Shown: positions 16,558 through 25,345, counted from the stretch's first letter. The stretch is DNA of 34,916 nucleotides from Chlorobaculum sp. (GCA_013334655.1 JAAXXD010000019.1:1-34916), one strand, 5' to 3'. The notes: generated by a model not told the origin, from the sequence alone. Program-made: numbers and translations.

Positions 16558-17361
16558 ATGAAAAAAAATACAGCTATTCTTTATATATGCACCGGGAAAT
16601 ACATAATATTCCTGAAAAGCTTCTATAATTCAGCAAAAAAATACCTTTTAAAACACCATAATATAACTTATTTTGTATTTACAGATGCACCTATTCCGAA
16701 AGCATTTAAAAAACATAACAATCTGATATTTATTCCTCAAAAACAGTTGGGATGGCCCCACGACACACTCAACAGATTTGATTTATTTTATTCAATACGG
16801 GAAAAACTTGAAAAATATGATTACATTTACTTTTTCAATGCGAATCTTAGAATAAACTGCGAGATCGGCGACGAAATCCTCCCAGAAAACGAAAATCAGA
16901 TAGTCGTCTGCAAACACCCCGGCTATTTTCATAAAAAACGCCAGGATTTTCCATATGAAAATAACATAAATTCAGCAGCATACGTACCAGATAACAAAGG
17001 AGAATTTTATTTTGCAGGCGGCCTTAATGGAGGAACCTCAACATCTTATATAAAATTAATTAATAACTTAAGAACCGCAATACTTGATGATAGCTCACGC
17101 AATATCATTGCAAAATGGCATGACGAATCGCACCTCAACAGATATGTTATTGACCATGAAAGTGTCAAGACATTATCTCCTGCATACCTCTACCCCGAAG
17201 GCGCAAAACTGCCTTTCGAAAACAAAATAACAATACTAAACAAAAAATATTATGGGGGACACAGCTTACTAAGAAACCAAAATAAGAAACAATACTCCCT
17301 TAAATATTTTAAATATAAAACAATATATCTTATAAGAAATTATTTTAGCAATATTTTTTAA
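16558..17361 (+). CDS. GT6-family (ABO blood-group-type) glycosyltransferase
   Basis: This 267-residue protein matches bacterial GT6 enzymes along its length. The features are ILYICTGKY near the start, LGWPHDTLNRFDLF (64-77), FFNANLRI (92-99), HPGYFH (120-125), FAGGLNGG (152-159), WHDESHLNRY (187-196), PAYLYPEG (208-215) and YGGHSLLR (232-239). GT6 transfers GalNAc or Gal alpha-1,3, classically to Fuc-alpha-1,2-Gal, as in human A and B transferases. The usual D-x-D metal motif is replaced by N94-A95-N96, as in known bacterial members, which act without metal. It directly follows the GT11 gene, so the two probably act in sequence. Donor choice (GalNAc or Gal) cannot be read here. ATG at 16558 is the only good start. 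Confidence 0.9.
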   Translation: MKKNTAILYICTGKYIIFLKSFYNSAKKYLLKHHNITYFVFTDAPIPKAFKKHNNLIFIPQKQLGWPHDTLNRFDLFYSIREKLEKYDYIYFFNANLRINCEIGDEILPENENQIVVCKHPGYFHKKRQDFPYENNINSAAYVPDNKGEFYFAGGLNGGTSTSYIKLINNLRTAILDDSSRNIIAKWHDESHLNRYVIDHESVKTLSPAYLYPEGAKLPFENKITILNKKYYGGHSLLRNQNKKQYSLKYFKYKTIYLIRNYFSNIF

Positions 17362-17471
17362 ACATCTCAGAAAATAAAATATATTTTTTTATTAAATAAT
17401 ATCAATTTTTACAAGAACAAGCTTTTTTAGCTAAGAGACTTAAAACCGAAGGGGAAATTACAAACACTTAA

Positions 17472-18133
17472 AACGTTAATTATGACAATAATATAGCAAA
17501 AATAACCATCGCCTTTAACAACATTCAAGCATTGAACCACCAAATAAGAATTGTCAATAAATATCTATCGGACGATTTCGTTTTTATAATTGTAGATAAC
17601 TATTCGAGAGCAACATAAAACATAAAATAAGAGATTTATGCATTAGCATAAATACTTCTTACCTAAAAATGAAATAAAATCCTTATATAAAATACAAAGG
17701 AAGCTCATCTCATGTAAGAGCTCTCAACTGGACATTAAGAAACTATATCCGCAGAGAACATGCAGCATCATTGAAATCTTACGGGTTAAAGGAATATTTG
17801 GAGAACTTCAATCAAGAGAAAAAATATGGCACCTCTGGCCAGGCTTCTGTTTTTTCGAGTATGATAGAATCCAGAATATGAAAATTGACTTTTTGCCAGG
17901 CATTATCAATGACACTCGCGTCTATATTGGTGGCCTAATATGGAATCCGTAATACCAATATATTAATAAAACAAAAAATATGCACTCCCAGTCACTAAAC
18001 TCATATGATCAATGAAAAAGGCAACTTTCAAAAAGGTAGATATGAAATTATCGGAGATTGAATACATACCTATAATGCATTTCAACGGATAGAAACAGAA
18101 GATAAATATGATATTGTAAACAACCAGTACTGA
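17472..18133 (+). pseudogene. Decayed glycosyltransferase-like gene of a polysaccharide locus
   Basis: No intact frame exists, but conceptual translation in shifting frames gives an ordered, coherent protein. About 17472-17618 encodes KITIAFNN...YLSDDFVFIIVDNYS and ends in TAA. 17678-17770 encodes NPYIKYKGSSSH then RALNWTLRNYIRREHAAS. 17761-17952, in another frame, encodes IWHLWPGFCFFEYDRI then DFLPG and ends in TAA. 17999-18133 encodes GRYEIIGD-stop-IHTYN then EDKYDIVNNQY-stop, where both TGA codons sit where Trp would be expected. The N-terminal strand-helix-strand with VDN resembles a GT-A nucleotide-sugar domain. The overall pattern recalls uncharacterised proteins of O-antigen and capsule loci, recalled and not searched. 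A piece between the second and third segments seems deleted. It is the last remnant of the AT-rich block. Confidence 0.72.
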
Positions 18134-18278
18134 TTGATTACTAAAACCCTCTCAAGCGCTCCATTGCGCAATTGAGATACATAGTATTTTGAACTACTTT
18201 TATTTACTTCTAAATAAAGTTTCAGGCAATGAACTCTTGAACGTTTTATCATAAATAAATAGAAAATCTCAAGAAAGT
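18134..18278. other. Convergent intergenic gap with AT-rich hairpin
   Basis: This gap lies between the decayed plus-strand gene and the end of gmd on the minus strand. It holds an inverted repeat at 18196-18220 (ACTT[T]TATTTA, loop CTTC, TAAATAAAGT; one bulged base). There is also an imperfect stem around 18151-18176 built on CTCAA/TTGAG and GCGC/GCGC. Either could serve as a weak bidirectional terminator. No gene is seen. Confidence 0.35.
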
Positions 18279-19379
18279 TTATTCTGAAAAATCATGAGCA
18301 GTATAACCATGCTTTTTCACGAGAGCGTCACGTTGGGCCCGTTTCAAGTCTTCACGAACCATTTCAACCACCAGTTCATCAAAGCCAACTGTCGGCACCC
18401 ATCCCAAACGATCTCTTGCCTTCGATGCGTCACCAAGCAATGATTCAACTTCGGTAGGTCTGAAATACATCGGATCGACACTGACGATGCACCTGCCATG
18501 ATCATCCATGCCCTTTTCCTCGACTCCTGTGCCCTGCCACCGTATGCTTATGCCAAGTTCATCAGCCGCCGCCGCAATGAAATCTCTTACACTGTGCTGA
18601 ACTCCAGTGGCTATCACATAATCTTCCGGACTTTGCTGCTGGAGCATAAGCCATTGCATCTGTACATAATCCTTGGCATGTCCCCAGTCACGGCGCGCGT
18701 CAAGATTTCCGACATAAAGATGATCCTGAAGTCCAACTTTTATTCGTGCAAGTGCGCGCGTAATCTTGCGTGTAACAAAAGTCTCTCCCCTGACCGGGCT
18801 TTCATGATTGAAGAGTATGCCGTTACAAGCGTAAATGCCATAGGCTTCACGGTAATTGACCGTAATCCAGTAAGCGTACAATTTTGCCACTGCATAAGGG
18901 CTTCTGGGATAAAATGGCGTCGTTTCTTTTTGCGGTGTTTCCTGAACCAAACCGTACAATTCAGAGGTGCTTGCCTGGTAGAAACGGGTTTTTTTCTCCA
19001 TACCCAGTATACGAATCGCTTCAAGCAACCTCAGTGCGCCGAGTGCATCTGAATTTGCCGTGTATTCAGGTTCTTCAAAGCTCACTGCCACATGGCTTTG
19101 CGCTGCAAGATTATAGATTTCATCCGGGCGAGTATGCTGGATAATTCTGATCAAGCTGGAAGAATCGGTCATATCGCCATTATGAAGAAAAAATCTCACA
19201 TTTTTTTCATGGCGATCCTTGTAGAGATGGTCAATTCGAGCGGTATTGAAAAGACTGCTTCTTCTTTTTATTCCATGAACAATATAGCCTTTGTCAAGAA
19301 GGAGCTCTGCAAGATAAGCGCCGTCCTGACCTGTTATTCCCGTAATAAGTGCAATTTTCTGATTTAATTGCATAGTCAT
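18279..19379 (-). CDS. gmd: GDP-mannose 4,6-dehydratase
   Basis: Gmd converts GDP-D-mannose to GDP-4-keto-6-deoxy-D-mannose, the first step to GDP-L-fucose and related deoxysugars, in the cytoplasm. From the ATG at 19379 it has 366 residues. NADP-binding GITGQDG is at 14-20, STSELYG at 137-143 and catalytic YAVAK at 162-166. The Gmd-specific stretches [18 protein letters not shown] and [18 protein letters not shown] are present, and C-terminal [20 protein letters not shown] is typical. A start at 19373 is equally possible; the TTG at 19397 overlaps fcl and is unlikely. It lies directly after fcl in the minus-strand run ABC exporter-fcl-gmd. Its product is used by Fcl and then presumably by the GT11 enzyme nearby. 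Confidence 0.96.
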   Translation of the reverse strand: MTMQLNQKIALITGITGQDGAYLAELLLDKGYIVHGIKRRSSLFNTARIDHLYKDRHEKNVRFFLHNGDMTDSSSLIRIIQHTRPDEIYNLAAQSHVAVSFEEPEYTANSDALGALRLLEAIRILGMEKKTRFYQASTSELYGLVQETPQKETTPFYPRSPYAVAKLYAYWITVNYREAYGIYACNGILFNHESPVRGETFVTRKITRALARIKVGLQDHLYVGNLDARRDWGHAKDYVQMQWLMLQQQSPEDYVIATGVQHSVRDFIAAAADELGISIRWQGTGVEEKGMDDHGRCIVSVDPMYFRPTEVESLLGDASKARDRLGWVPTVGFDELVVEMVREDLKRAQRDALVKKHGYTAHDFSE

Positions 19380-19393
19380 TAGAGTTCTATTAA

Positions 19394-20353
19394 TCAAGAT
19401 AGCTTTTTCAAATAATCTTTATATGCCAACTCAAGGCCATTTTCAAGGCTGACCTTGGCTGTCCACCCAAGAGACTGAAGTTTCGAACTATCCATAAGCT
19501 TTCTTGGCGCACCGTCTGGCTTGGAGACATCATATATAATATTTCCCCGATAACCTGTAATTCGAGCAACAAGCTCCGCCACATCTCGTATGGACAGATC
19601 ATCCCCGAAACCGACATTGATATGACTCTGCATCGGCAAAGTATTGGCGTCATAAACCGCTTTGTCAAGCTGCATGACATGAAGACAAGCTGATGCCAGG
19701 TCATCGACAAAGAGAAATTCACGACGAGGCTTGCCGCTACCCCAAACAATAACAGATTCTTCACGGTTCTGCTTTGCCTCATGGAAACGGCGAATCAAAG
19801 CAGGAATCACATGTGAATTTTCAGGATGATAATTGTCACCCGGGCCATAGAGATTCGTTGGCATCACACTACGGAAATCTGTTCCATGCTGGCGGTTGAA
19901 ACTTTCACAAAGCTTGATACCCGCAATTTTTGCAATGGCATAGGGTTCGTTGGTAGGTTCGAGAGTACCGGTAAGCAAAGCGTCTTCAGCCATCGGTTGA
20001 GCAATGCATTTCGGATAAATACAACTTGACCCAAGAAATAATAATCGTTCCACGCCACTTGTAAAAGCAGAATGAATGACATTAGCCGCTATCATGAGAT
20101 TATCATAGATAAAATCGGCAGGAAACGTGTTATTGGCATGGATCCCCCCAACCTTGGCAGCTGCAAGATACACCAGCTCAGGTCTCTCTTTCTCGAAAAA
20201 CGTCCTGACCTTATGCTGATCGGTTAGATCAAGCTCGCTATGGGAACAGGTAACTATATTACGGCATCCATTCTCTCGAAGCGCTCTTACAATAGCAGCC
20301 CCAACCATCCCGTTATGCCCGGCAACAAATATTTTAGAAAAAGATAGTGTCAT
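19394..20353 (-). CDS. fcl: GDP-L-fucose synthase
   Basis: Fcl epimerises C3 and C5 and reduces C4 of GDP-4-keto-6-deoxymannose with NADPH to give GDP-L-fucose. The 319-residue protein has the cofactor motif GHNGMVG (12-18), GSSCIYP (108-114) with the catalytic Ser/Cys region, and YAIAK (138-142). The family-typical segments [13 protein letters not shown] and [20 protein letters not shown] are also clear. The gene sits 11 bases downstream of the ABC exporter and just upstream of gmd, so the three form one unit. Together with Gmd it completes the pathway to the donor needed for GT11 fucosylation. Composition is intermediate between the AT-rich island and the host core. Confidence 0.96.
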   Translation of the reverse strand: MTLSFSKIFVAGHNGMVGAAIVRALRENGCRNIVTCSHSELDLTDQHKVRTFFEKERPELVYLAAAKVGGIHANNTFPADFIYDNLMIAANVIHSAFTSGVERLLFLGSSCIYPKCIAQPMAEDALLTGTLEPTNEPYAIAKIAGIKLCESFNRQHGTDFRSVMPTNLYGPGDNYHPENSHVIPALIRRFHEAKQNREESVIVWGSGKPRREFLFVDDLASACLHVMQLDKAVYDANTLPMQSHINVGFGDDLSIRDVAELVARITGYRGNIIYDVSKPDGAPRKLMDSSKLQSLGWTAKVSLENGLELAYKDYLKKLS

Positions 20354-20364
20354 TGTAAACGGGT

Positions 20365-22263
20365 TTATTCTTTTTTGCCTTTTTCACTATTCGCCGTGAA
20401 TTGTATATCATAATACATCTTGTATAATCCGTTCTTGGCGATCAGCTCTTCATGCGACCCAGACTCGGCAACCCGTCCCTTGTCGAACACGATGATTCGG
20501 TCGGCGTTCTTGACCGTGGAAAGCCGGTGGGCCACAACGAGAGCCGTTCTGTCGGAGAGCGCATTGTCGATTGCCTCCTGTACAACCTTCTCGGATTCGT
20601 TGTCGAGAGCGCTGGTCGCCTCGTCGAAAATCAGGAGATCGGGGTTGCGCACCATCGCTCTGGCGATAGCGAGCCGCTGGCGCTGGCCTCCCGAAAGTTG
20701 AATGCCGCGATCACCAACAATGGTATCATACCTGTCGGGTTTCTCTTCAATGAAGTTGTGAGCATTGGCCAGCTTTGCCGCATGTTCAACCTGCTCATGC
20801 ATGACTTCGCCATGAACGCCGTAAGCGATATTATGCTCGATCGTATCGTTGAAAAGAATCACCTCCTGACTCACCACACCGATCATGCGGCGCAACTGCT
20901 TGTAATCGAACTCTTTGATATCGACGCCATCAATCGTAATTCGCCCCGAATCCACATCGAAAAACCGAAGCAAGAGATCGACCGCCGTCGATTTACCCGA
21001 ACCCGACTGACCGACCAGCGCCACCATCTCACCTTTACGAATGTCGAAAGAAACATTGTCGAGAACTTTGGGAGTACTCCCATCCTTACGGTAACTGAAG
21101 GTGACCTTCTCAAAACGAATGATGTCGTTGAATCCGGTAATAGTTCTAACACCATTCTTCACCAGAGGTTCAGCATCAATGACTTCAAACAGACGTTCCG
21201 CTGAAGCCATGCCATTCTGAATATTGGTGTTGGCTTCACCGAGCGTTTTGAGCGGGCCCATCACCGAATAGAGACTGAAGGCGAAAACAATCAACTCATT
21301 TGCCGTCATCCTCCCCTCGAAAACCTGAAGTCCGCCAAACCAGAGCACCATCGCAACCGCAAAGACAAGCAATGTTTCATTGAGTGGCCCGATGATATTT
21401 CTCAAACGAAAGATTTTAAGATCCAAACGGCGGAAATCACTGGTGAACGCTTTGAATCGTTCGACTTCGACCTCTTCGAAAGCGCTGGACTTGATTACCT
21501 TGATACCGTTGAATTTCTCTTGCAAGACCGAATTCATATCTCCCATCCGGCTGCGCACAATATGTGACAGATGCTTAACTTTCTTTCCTATCACCCTGAT
21601 GATAACAAAAACAATGCTGGAGACAGAAAGTGCAAACAGGGTCAGTTTCCAGCTCAGAACCAGAAGCACGCCAAGATAAAAAAATATAGTGAACGGGTTC
21701 TGAATAAAATTGATAAAGGTGGAACTGATCGAGGACTGAACATTTTCAACGTCACTATAGACATGGTTCATCAAACTGCCGACACGCTGGTGATTGAAAT
21801 AATCGAGGTGTTTTTCAATGATCGAGTGAAATACGTCGTCCCTCAGTTTTTTGGTCGATTTGGTCTGAATATTGAAAATGATCTGCTTGTTGAGATAGAG
21901 AAACAGATTTTTACATGCAAAGGTCGCTACAAGGAACACGCAGATATTGAACAGGGTGCGCTGTTTTGTTTCCGCATGGAACAACTGCGTCATCACCTGT
22001 TTCACGCTCTCCTGCATTGTCGCAGTATCGATCAGACTTTCCCGGGACAACGAGCCTGGCTTCGGAATACTCGTTAACGCTGTGGATGGCGGAGCTGTGG
22101 CAACTGGTGTTTTGTCGGCATTGAATATCTCATTGAGCAGCGGGAGTACGGAATAGATTGAAACAACGCTGAAAAGTGATGTGAGAATGCTTATCAGAAA
22201 AACCATCGCCACTTTTCCTTTGGATGGCGCGAGATAGGCGAGAACACGTAATATTAACTTCAT
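20365..22263 (-). CDS. MsbA-like ABC exporter (fused membrane and ATPase domains)
   Basis: The 632-residue protein is a half-transporter: an ABC transmembrane domain followed by an ATPase. Walker A is GQSGSGKST (418-426), the signature is LSGGQ (523-527), Walker B is LLIFDE (543-548), and the switch His lies in VVAHRLST. As a homodimer it should export a lipid or lipid-linked glycan across the inner membrane; MsbA-type flippases carry lipid A-core. It is about 50 residues longer than typical MsbA, due to a Pro/Thr/Ala-rich insert between TM1 and TM2 (about residues 50-100, probably periplasmic). Being upstream of fcl and gmd in the same unit suggests that it serves the fucosylated glycan, though export of another lipid is possible. 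Confidence 0.92.
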   Translation of the reverse strand: MKLILRVLAYLAPSKGKVAMVFLISILTSLFSVVSIYSVLPLLNEIFNADKTPVATAPPSTALTSIPKPGSLSRESLIDTATMQESVKQVMTQLFHAETKQRTLFNICVFLVATFACKNLFLYLNKQIIFNIQTKSTKKLRDDVFHSIIEKHLDYFNHQRVGSLMNHVYSDVENVQSSISSTFINFIQNPFTIFFYLGVLLVLSWKLTLFALSVSSIVFVIIRVIGKKVKHLSHIVRSRMGDMNSVLQEKFNGIKVIKSSAFEEVEVERFKAFTSDFRRLDLKIFRLRNIIGPLNETLLVFAVAMVLWFGGLQVFEGRMTANELIVFAFSLYSVMGPLKTLGEANTNIQNGMASAERLFEVIDAEPLVKNGVRTITGFNDIIRFEKVTFSYRKDGSTPKVLDNVSFDIRKGEMVALVGQSGSGKSTAVDLLLRFFDVDSGRITIDGVDIKEFDYKQLRRMIGVVSQEVILFNDTIEHNIAYGVHGEVMHEQVEHAAKLANAHNFIEEKPDRYDTIVGDRGIQLSGGQRQRLAIARAMVRNPDLLIFDEATSALDNESEKVVQEAIDNALSDRTALVVAHRLSTVKNADRIIVFDKGRVAESGSHEELIAKNGLYKMYYDIQFTANSEKGKKE

Positions 22264-22692
22264 CTACATGGTCATAGGTTGATATACAGAACAAGCGATT
22301 CCAGCTCGCTCACGGAAAGTAAAGCATAAGCGTCTGTTTCTCAAAGAAAACTTTCCCCATCGGGAAACAGGCAGAGTGGTTTCACCCCCGCTTTCAGCGG
22401 TCGGGCCGCCAGAACTACTTTTTGGAACGACGATAGTTCCAGAAATTCCAGCTCTCCCGCGTCAGGAGTAATTCTGGCAGGGATTCGTTTGCGTCGATCA
22501 AGGTTCTTCGCGACTTTATCGGCAAATCCCCGACTTTATTTACCAGTCCAGTTCGACCTTCAGTTGTCCGATTTCCGAATAGAGCTTGTCCGTATCGACA
22601 GACTCGAAGCCTCTTCTTGCAGCTCTTTCTTCCAATTGCCGACCTGAACGTGGTGCACACCGTACTCATCGCCGATTTCGTCCCCCCCTCTT
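22264..22692. other. Gap with an IS3 fossil and a small hairpin
   Basis: This 429-base gap between the ABC exporter and the two-TM protein gene has no intact gene. Most of it (about 22436-22682) is an IS3-family transposase remnant described separately. Nearer the exporter there is a small stem, CCGCT/AGCGG at 22386-22398, resembling the GC-rich hairpins near base 1000. Promoter elements for the exporter must lie here but none is convincing. Confidence 0.5.
22436..22682 (-). pseudogene. IS3-family transposase remnant (orfA end and orfB start)
   Basis: Read on the minus strand in shifting frames, this stretch encodes IGDEYGVHHVQVGNWKKEL, then SEIGQLKVELDW followed by TAA. In another frame it continues KVGDLPIKSRRTLIDANES. 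The first parts match the end of the helix-turn-helix and the leucine-zipper 'QLKVELDWLKK' region of IS3-family OrfA. The last part matches the OrfA-OrfB junction region ('R..LID'). At least two frameshifts and a stop break it, and neither IS end is recognisable. It is a fossil of an element distinct from the one at the right edge of the window, since the two share the motif layout but differ at many residues. Confidence 0.7.
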
Positions 22693-23751
22693 CTAATCCT
22701 TCCCGCTCTCCATGATGATATTCCTAAGCGAGCTGGCCAGGTGCGAGACGATGTCTTGCGCCATGCTGCTGCCGGAGGTGGGGGCGGTGACGGTGTCGAG
22801 GCTTTCGAGGCCTGCTTTCTTGACAGCGTTGCTGATCGTTACGGAGAGAATCGGGTTGCACTCCCTGACGATCTCCCTGAGCATGAACGCCGCTTCGAAC
22901 ATGCTTTGCTGCACGATTTCATCCTTGTCTTCGAGCGAGAGCATCTGACAGTGCTTCGAGGTGATGATGCCTGCGAGGCAAGTCAAATAAGTGTTGGTCG
23001 CGCCCGCCAGAAACAGGTTGAGGAAGAATGGCGTCAAGAGGTTGCCGCCCGGCAGGAGCGACGAGAGGGTGTTGCTGAAGGAGCACTGGATGATCGGCTT
23101 GATGTGCGCCGGAAGCTCATCCTTGTTAAAGTCCGACAGCGGCAGGCACTCGTAGACCGAGTGGAGCAACCGCAGGAACTCCCTGATCGAGTGATTGCGG
23201 TGATATTTTGCGTAGATGCTCCAGACAAGCTTGATGTTGTTCATGAGCGAGGTGGTCGTGCCGTACGAAGTGTTCTGCGCGAAGGCTCCGATGAAGAAGT
23301 TCTTCGTGGCCAGGGTTTTAGTGGCGTTGAGCGCATCGACTTCGTGCAGCTTGAGGTTGGCCTTGACCCACCGCAGGTCATGCTCCTTTTTGCCGCCGTC
23401 GGGGTGGTTGCGATGCACGGCAAGCGATTTGCCCAGCCACGCGATCCAGGCGTCGAAATTGCTGCCGCCAACCCGGTCGGCAAGCGGCGGAACCTTCGGC
23501 ATACTCCAGAGCCGGTAGCCGTAGAGAAGCGTGACGGCAAAAAAAATGCCCCACAAAACGAGGAAAGCGTAGCCGGAATAGGGGATGAAGCTGTTCAGCG
23601 CAAGCGACAGGCTGTAGAGCTGGTTGACGGCGATGGCCGACATGAGCAGGATGATGAACGTGGCCGACAGCCTCAGCCAGGAAAACAGTTGTCTTTTCAT
23701 GGTGGCGGGAACCCGGTTTCTGGCCGTAATCATGTCCCGGAACGAACGCAT
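22693..23751 (-). CDS. Hypothetical protein with two N-terminal membrane helices
   Basis: This 352-residue protein is of unknown function. Two hydrophobic helices lie near the N-terminus (around ATFIILLMSAIAVNQLY and YAFLVLWGIFFAVTLLYGYRL). A mostly helical, soluble C-terminal region of about 250 residues follows. The second half contains small-residue-rich helices (SSLLPGGNLLTPFFLNLFLAG) that might associate with the membrane, faintly like DUF697-type proteins. That resemblance is weak and I do not rely on it. The ATG at 23751 has an excellent ribosome-binding site (AAGGAG at 23767-23762), making the later ATG at 23700 unlikely. It lies 66 bases downstream of the flavoprotein gene on the same strand and may share its transcript. 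Confidence 0.75.
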   Translation of the reverse strand: MRSFRDMITARNRVPATMKRQLFSWLRLSATFIILLMSAIAVNQLYSLSLALNSFIPYSGYAFLVLWGIFFAVTLLYGYRLWSMPKVPPLADRVGGSNFDAWIAWLGKSLAVHRNHPDGGKKEHDLRWVKANLKLHEVDALNATKTLATKNFFIGAFAQNTSYGTTTSLMNNIKLVWSIYAKYHRNHSIREFLRLLHSVYECLPLSDFNKDELPAHIKPIIQCSFSNTLSSLLPGGNLLTPFFLNLFLAGATNTYLTCLAGIITSKHCQMLSLEDKDEIVQQSMFEAAFMLREIVRECNPILSVTISNAVKKAGLESLDTVTAPTSGSSMAQDIVSHLASSLRNIIMESGKD

Positions 23752-23761
23752 GAGGCATCCG

Positions 23762-23767
23762 CTCCTT
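23762..23767 (-). promoter_or_regulatory. Strong ribosome-binding site
   Basis: On the minus strand AAGGAG lies ten bases before the ATG at 23751. Most genes in this window lack such a clear site. It fixes the start of the two-TM hypothetical protein and suggests that the protein is well translated. Confidence 0.65.
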
Positions 23768-23817
23768 TTCAGACAAGGTAAGCTATCTGATCTTCAGAGG
23801 CAAAAAAACGCCCCTTT

Positions 23818-25080
23818 TCAGCTCAGCATCCCGGCTTCGGGCTTTCTGATCGAGTGGTTTTCGCTCAGGAGGTAGTCCATGAAAATATCCTCGGCGGAGG
23901 GCAACTGCCACGAACCATCCGGCAGGCGGTTGGCGGTCTCCTTCAGGCGTGAAACCGTGTGGCCGCAAGTCCAGCAATCGTAACGCGCCATGCCGGTGCA
24001 GAGGCAGGTCTTGCCATTGACGATGAAGCGGCTTTCGGCGGGGTTTCTCGATTCGAGCGTCTTGTAGTAAGCGTCGATATACGAGCACTTGCCGTCGTTG
24101 TCGAGCAGGTATCCGAGTCCCTCGCAGTTCGGCTTCATTCCATACCGAAGAGTCGGCGACTGCCTGAGCATCCGCATTGGGTAGCCGGTGGGGGAAGCGG
24201 TGTTGACCTCCACGTCCTCTTCGCGGGCATTGAGGTAGTGCTGTTTGACATCGTCCGGAAGGCCTGCTTCTCTGGCGATGGTGAAGCGCGTTGCCACCTG
24301 CACTGCGGAAGCTCCCATCTGGAGGTACTCGACTGCATCGGTGCCGGTGAAGATGCCGCCTGCCGCAATGACCGGAATGTCGAGGTTCTCCTTTTTCAGG
24401 AACGCGAGCGTCTCGGCGATGATCGACTCCAGCTTGAACGACTGCCAGTCGTCCGGGCTGAAGCCGAGATGGCCGCCAGCGAGAGGGCCTTCGACCACGA
24501 TATAGTCCGGCAGGCGCTGCAAGCGAACGGCGCGTTTCAGGAAGATCGAGAGCGCCCGAACCGACGAGATGATGATGCCGAGCTTGACGTCACGGAATCT
24601 TTCGTGCTCGCTGATAAGATCGAGGCTTCTGAGATTCAGTCCGGCGGCCAGCGTGATACCGTCGATACCGGCCTCCATTGCGGCCTCCAAGCGCACCTTG
24701 AGCGTGGCCGCGGAGTTGTTCATGGTGAGCTTCTCCATGCAGTTCATGAAGATCGCGCCATTGCCACTCTTCTGGTTGATGGTATATGAGACGAACCGCT
24801 TCTGAGCTTCGGCAAGCTGTTCAAGATCGAACTTCACTGCCGACTTGTCGCGATTATTGATATTGGCGGCATACCTCTGGCGTTTGTCGGCCACATAGGT
24901 GGTGCCGAAAATCTGGTCGCAGACCTGCATCACCTCGGCATCGGAGATATGACCGACTCCTCCCAGCCGTTCCGCCGACAAGGCAAGCTCCGAAGTCGAG
25001 ATGTTGACCCCCATGCCGCCGATAATGATAGGGACGAACTCTTTTCCGCCGAGCTTTAATCTGAAATTGTTGAGGTTCAT
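23818..25080 (-). CDS. Nitronate monooxygenase/FabK-like flavoprotein with Cys-rich tail
   Basis: The 420-residue protein is a TIM-barrel FMN enzyme of the nitronate monooxygenase/2-nitropropane dioxygenase family, which also includes enoyl-ACP reductase FabK and related domains. FMN- and phosphate-binding elements are visible in PIIIGGMGVNIS, VEGPLAGGHLGF and IPVIAAGGIFTGTDAVEYLQ followed by VATRF. The start at 25080 (MNLNNFRLKLGG) fits the family; the frame extends upstream to 25158 without support. Unusual for the family, the C-terminal 64 residues carry CLC...CWTC (C359, C361, C369, C372), with two further cysteines just upstream, suggesting a bound metal or Fe-S cluster. It is divergent from gpmA and upstream of the two-TM protein gene. 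Substrate unknown; fatty acid, polyketide or nitronate chemistry are all possible. Confidence 0.82.
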   Translation of the reverse strand: MNLNNFRLKLGGKEFVPIIIGGMGVNISTSELALSAERLGGVGHISDAEVMQVCDQIFGTTYVADKRQRYAANINNRDKSAVKFDLEQLAEAQKRFVSYTINQKSGNGAIFMNCMEKLTMNNSAATLKVRLEAAMEAGIDGITLAAGLNLRSLDLISEHERFRDVKLGIIISSVRALSIFLKRAVRLQRLPDYIVVEGPLAGGHLGFSPDDWQSFKLESIIAETLAFLKKENLDIPVIAAGGIFTGTDAVEYLQMGASAVQVATRFTIAREAGLPDDVKQHYLNAREEDVEVNTASPTGYPMRMLRQSPTLRYGMKPNCEGLGYLLDNDGKCSYIDAYYKTLESRNPAESRFIVNGKTCLCTGMARYDCWTCGHTVSRLKETANRLPDGSWQLPSAEDIFMDYLLSENHSIRKPEAGMLS

Positions 25081-25345
25081 GGCGTTCAGATACGATACAT
25101 GCTGGTTACTGAGGTGCAGCCCGGAGGGCGCTGGCTTGTTCAGCCTACCGACAGGCAACGGAAGCCGGTGCCAGGGCGTCAGGTTCGGTCGTCAAGCGTC
25201 AAAAAGCATATAAGATATAATATTTCGAACGATAATGCCACAAAGAGGTGACAAGCCCCGGATAAAAAATCCCGGATGTTCGGAAGTGGCGAAGCTTCAC
25301 GAGCATCTGAGAGAAAGTTTGAGATTGGTTTTTCAGAATATTAAA

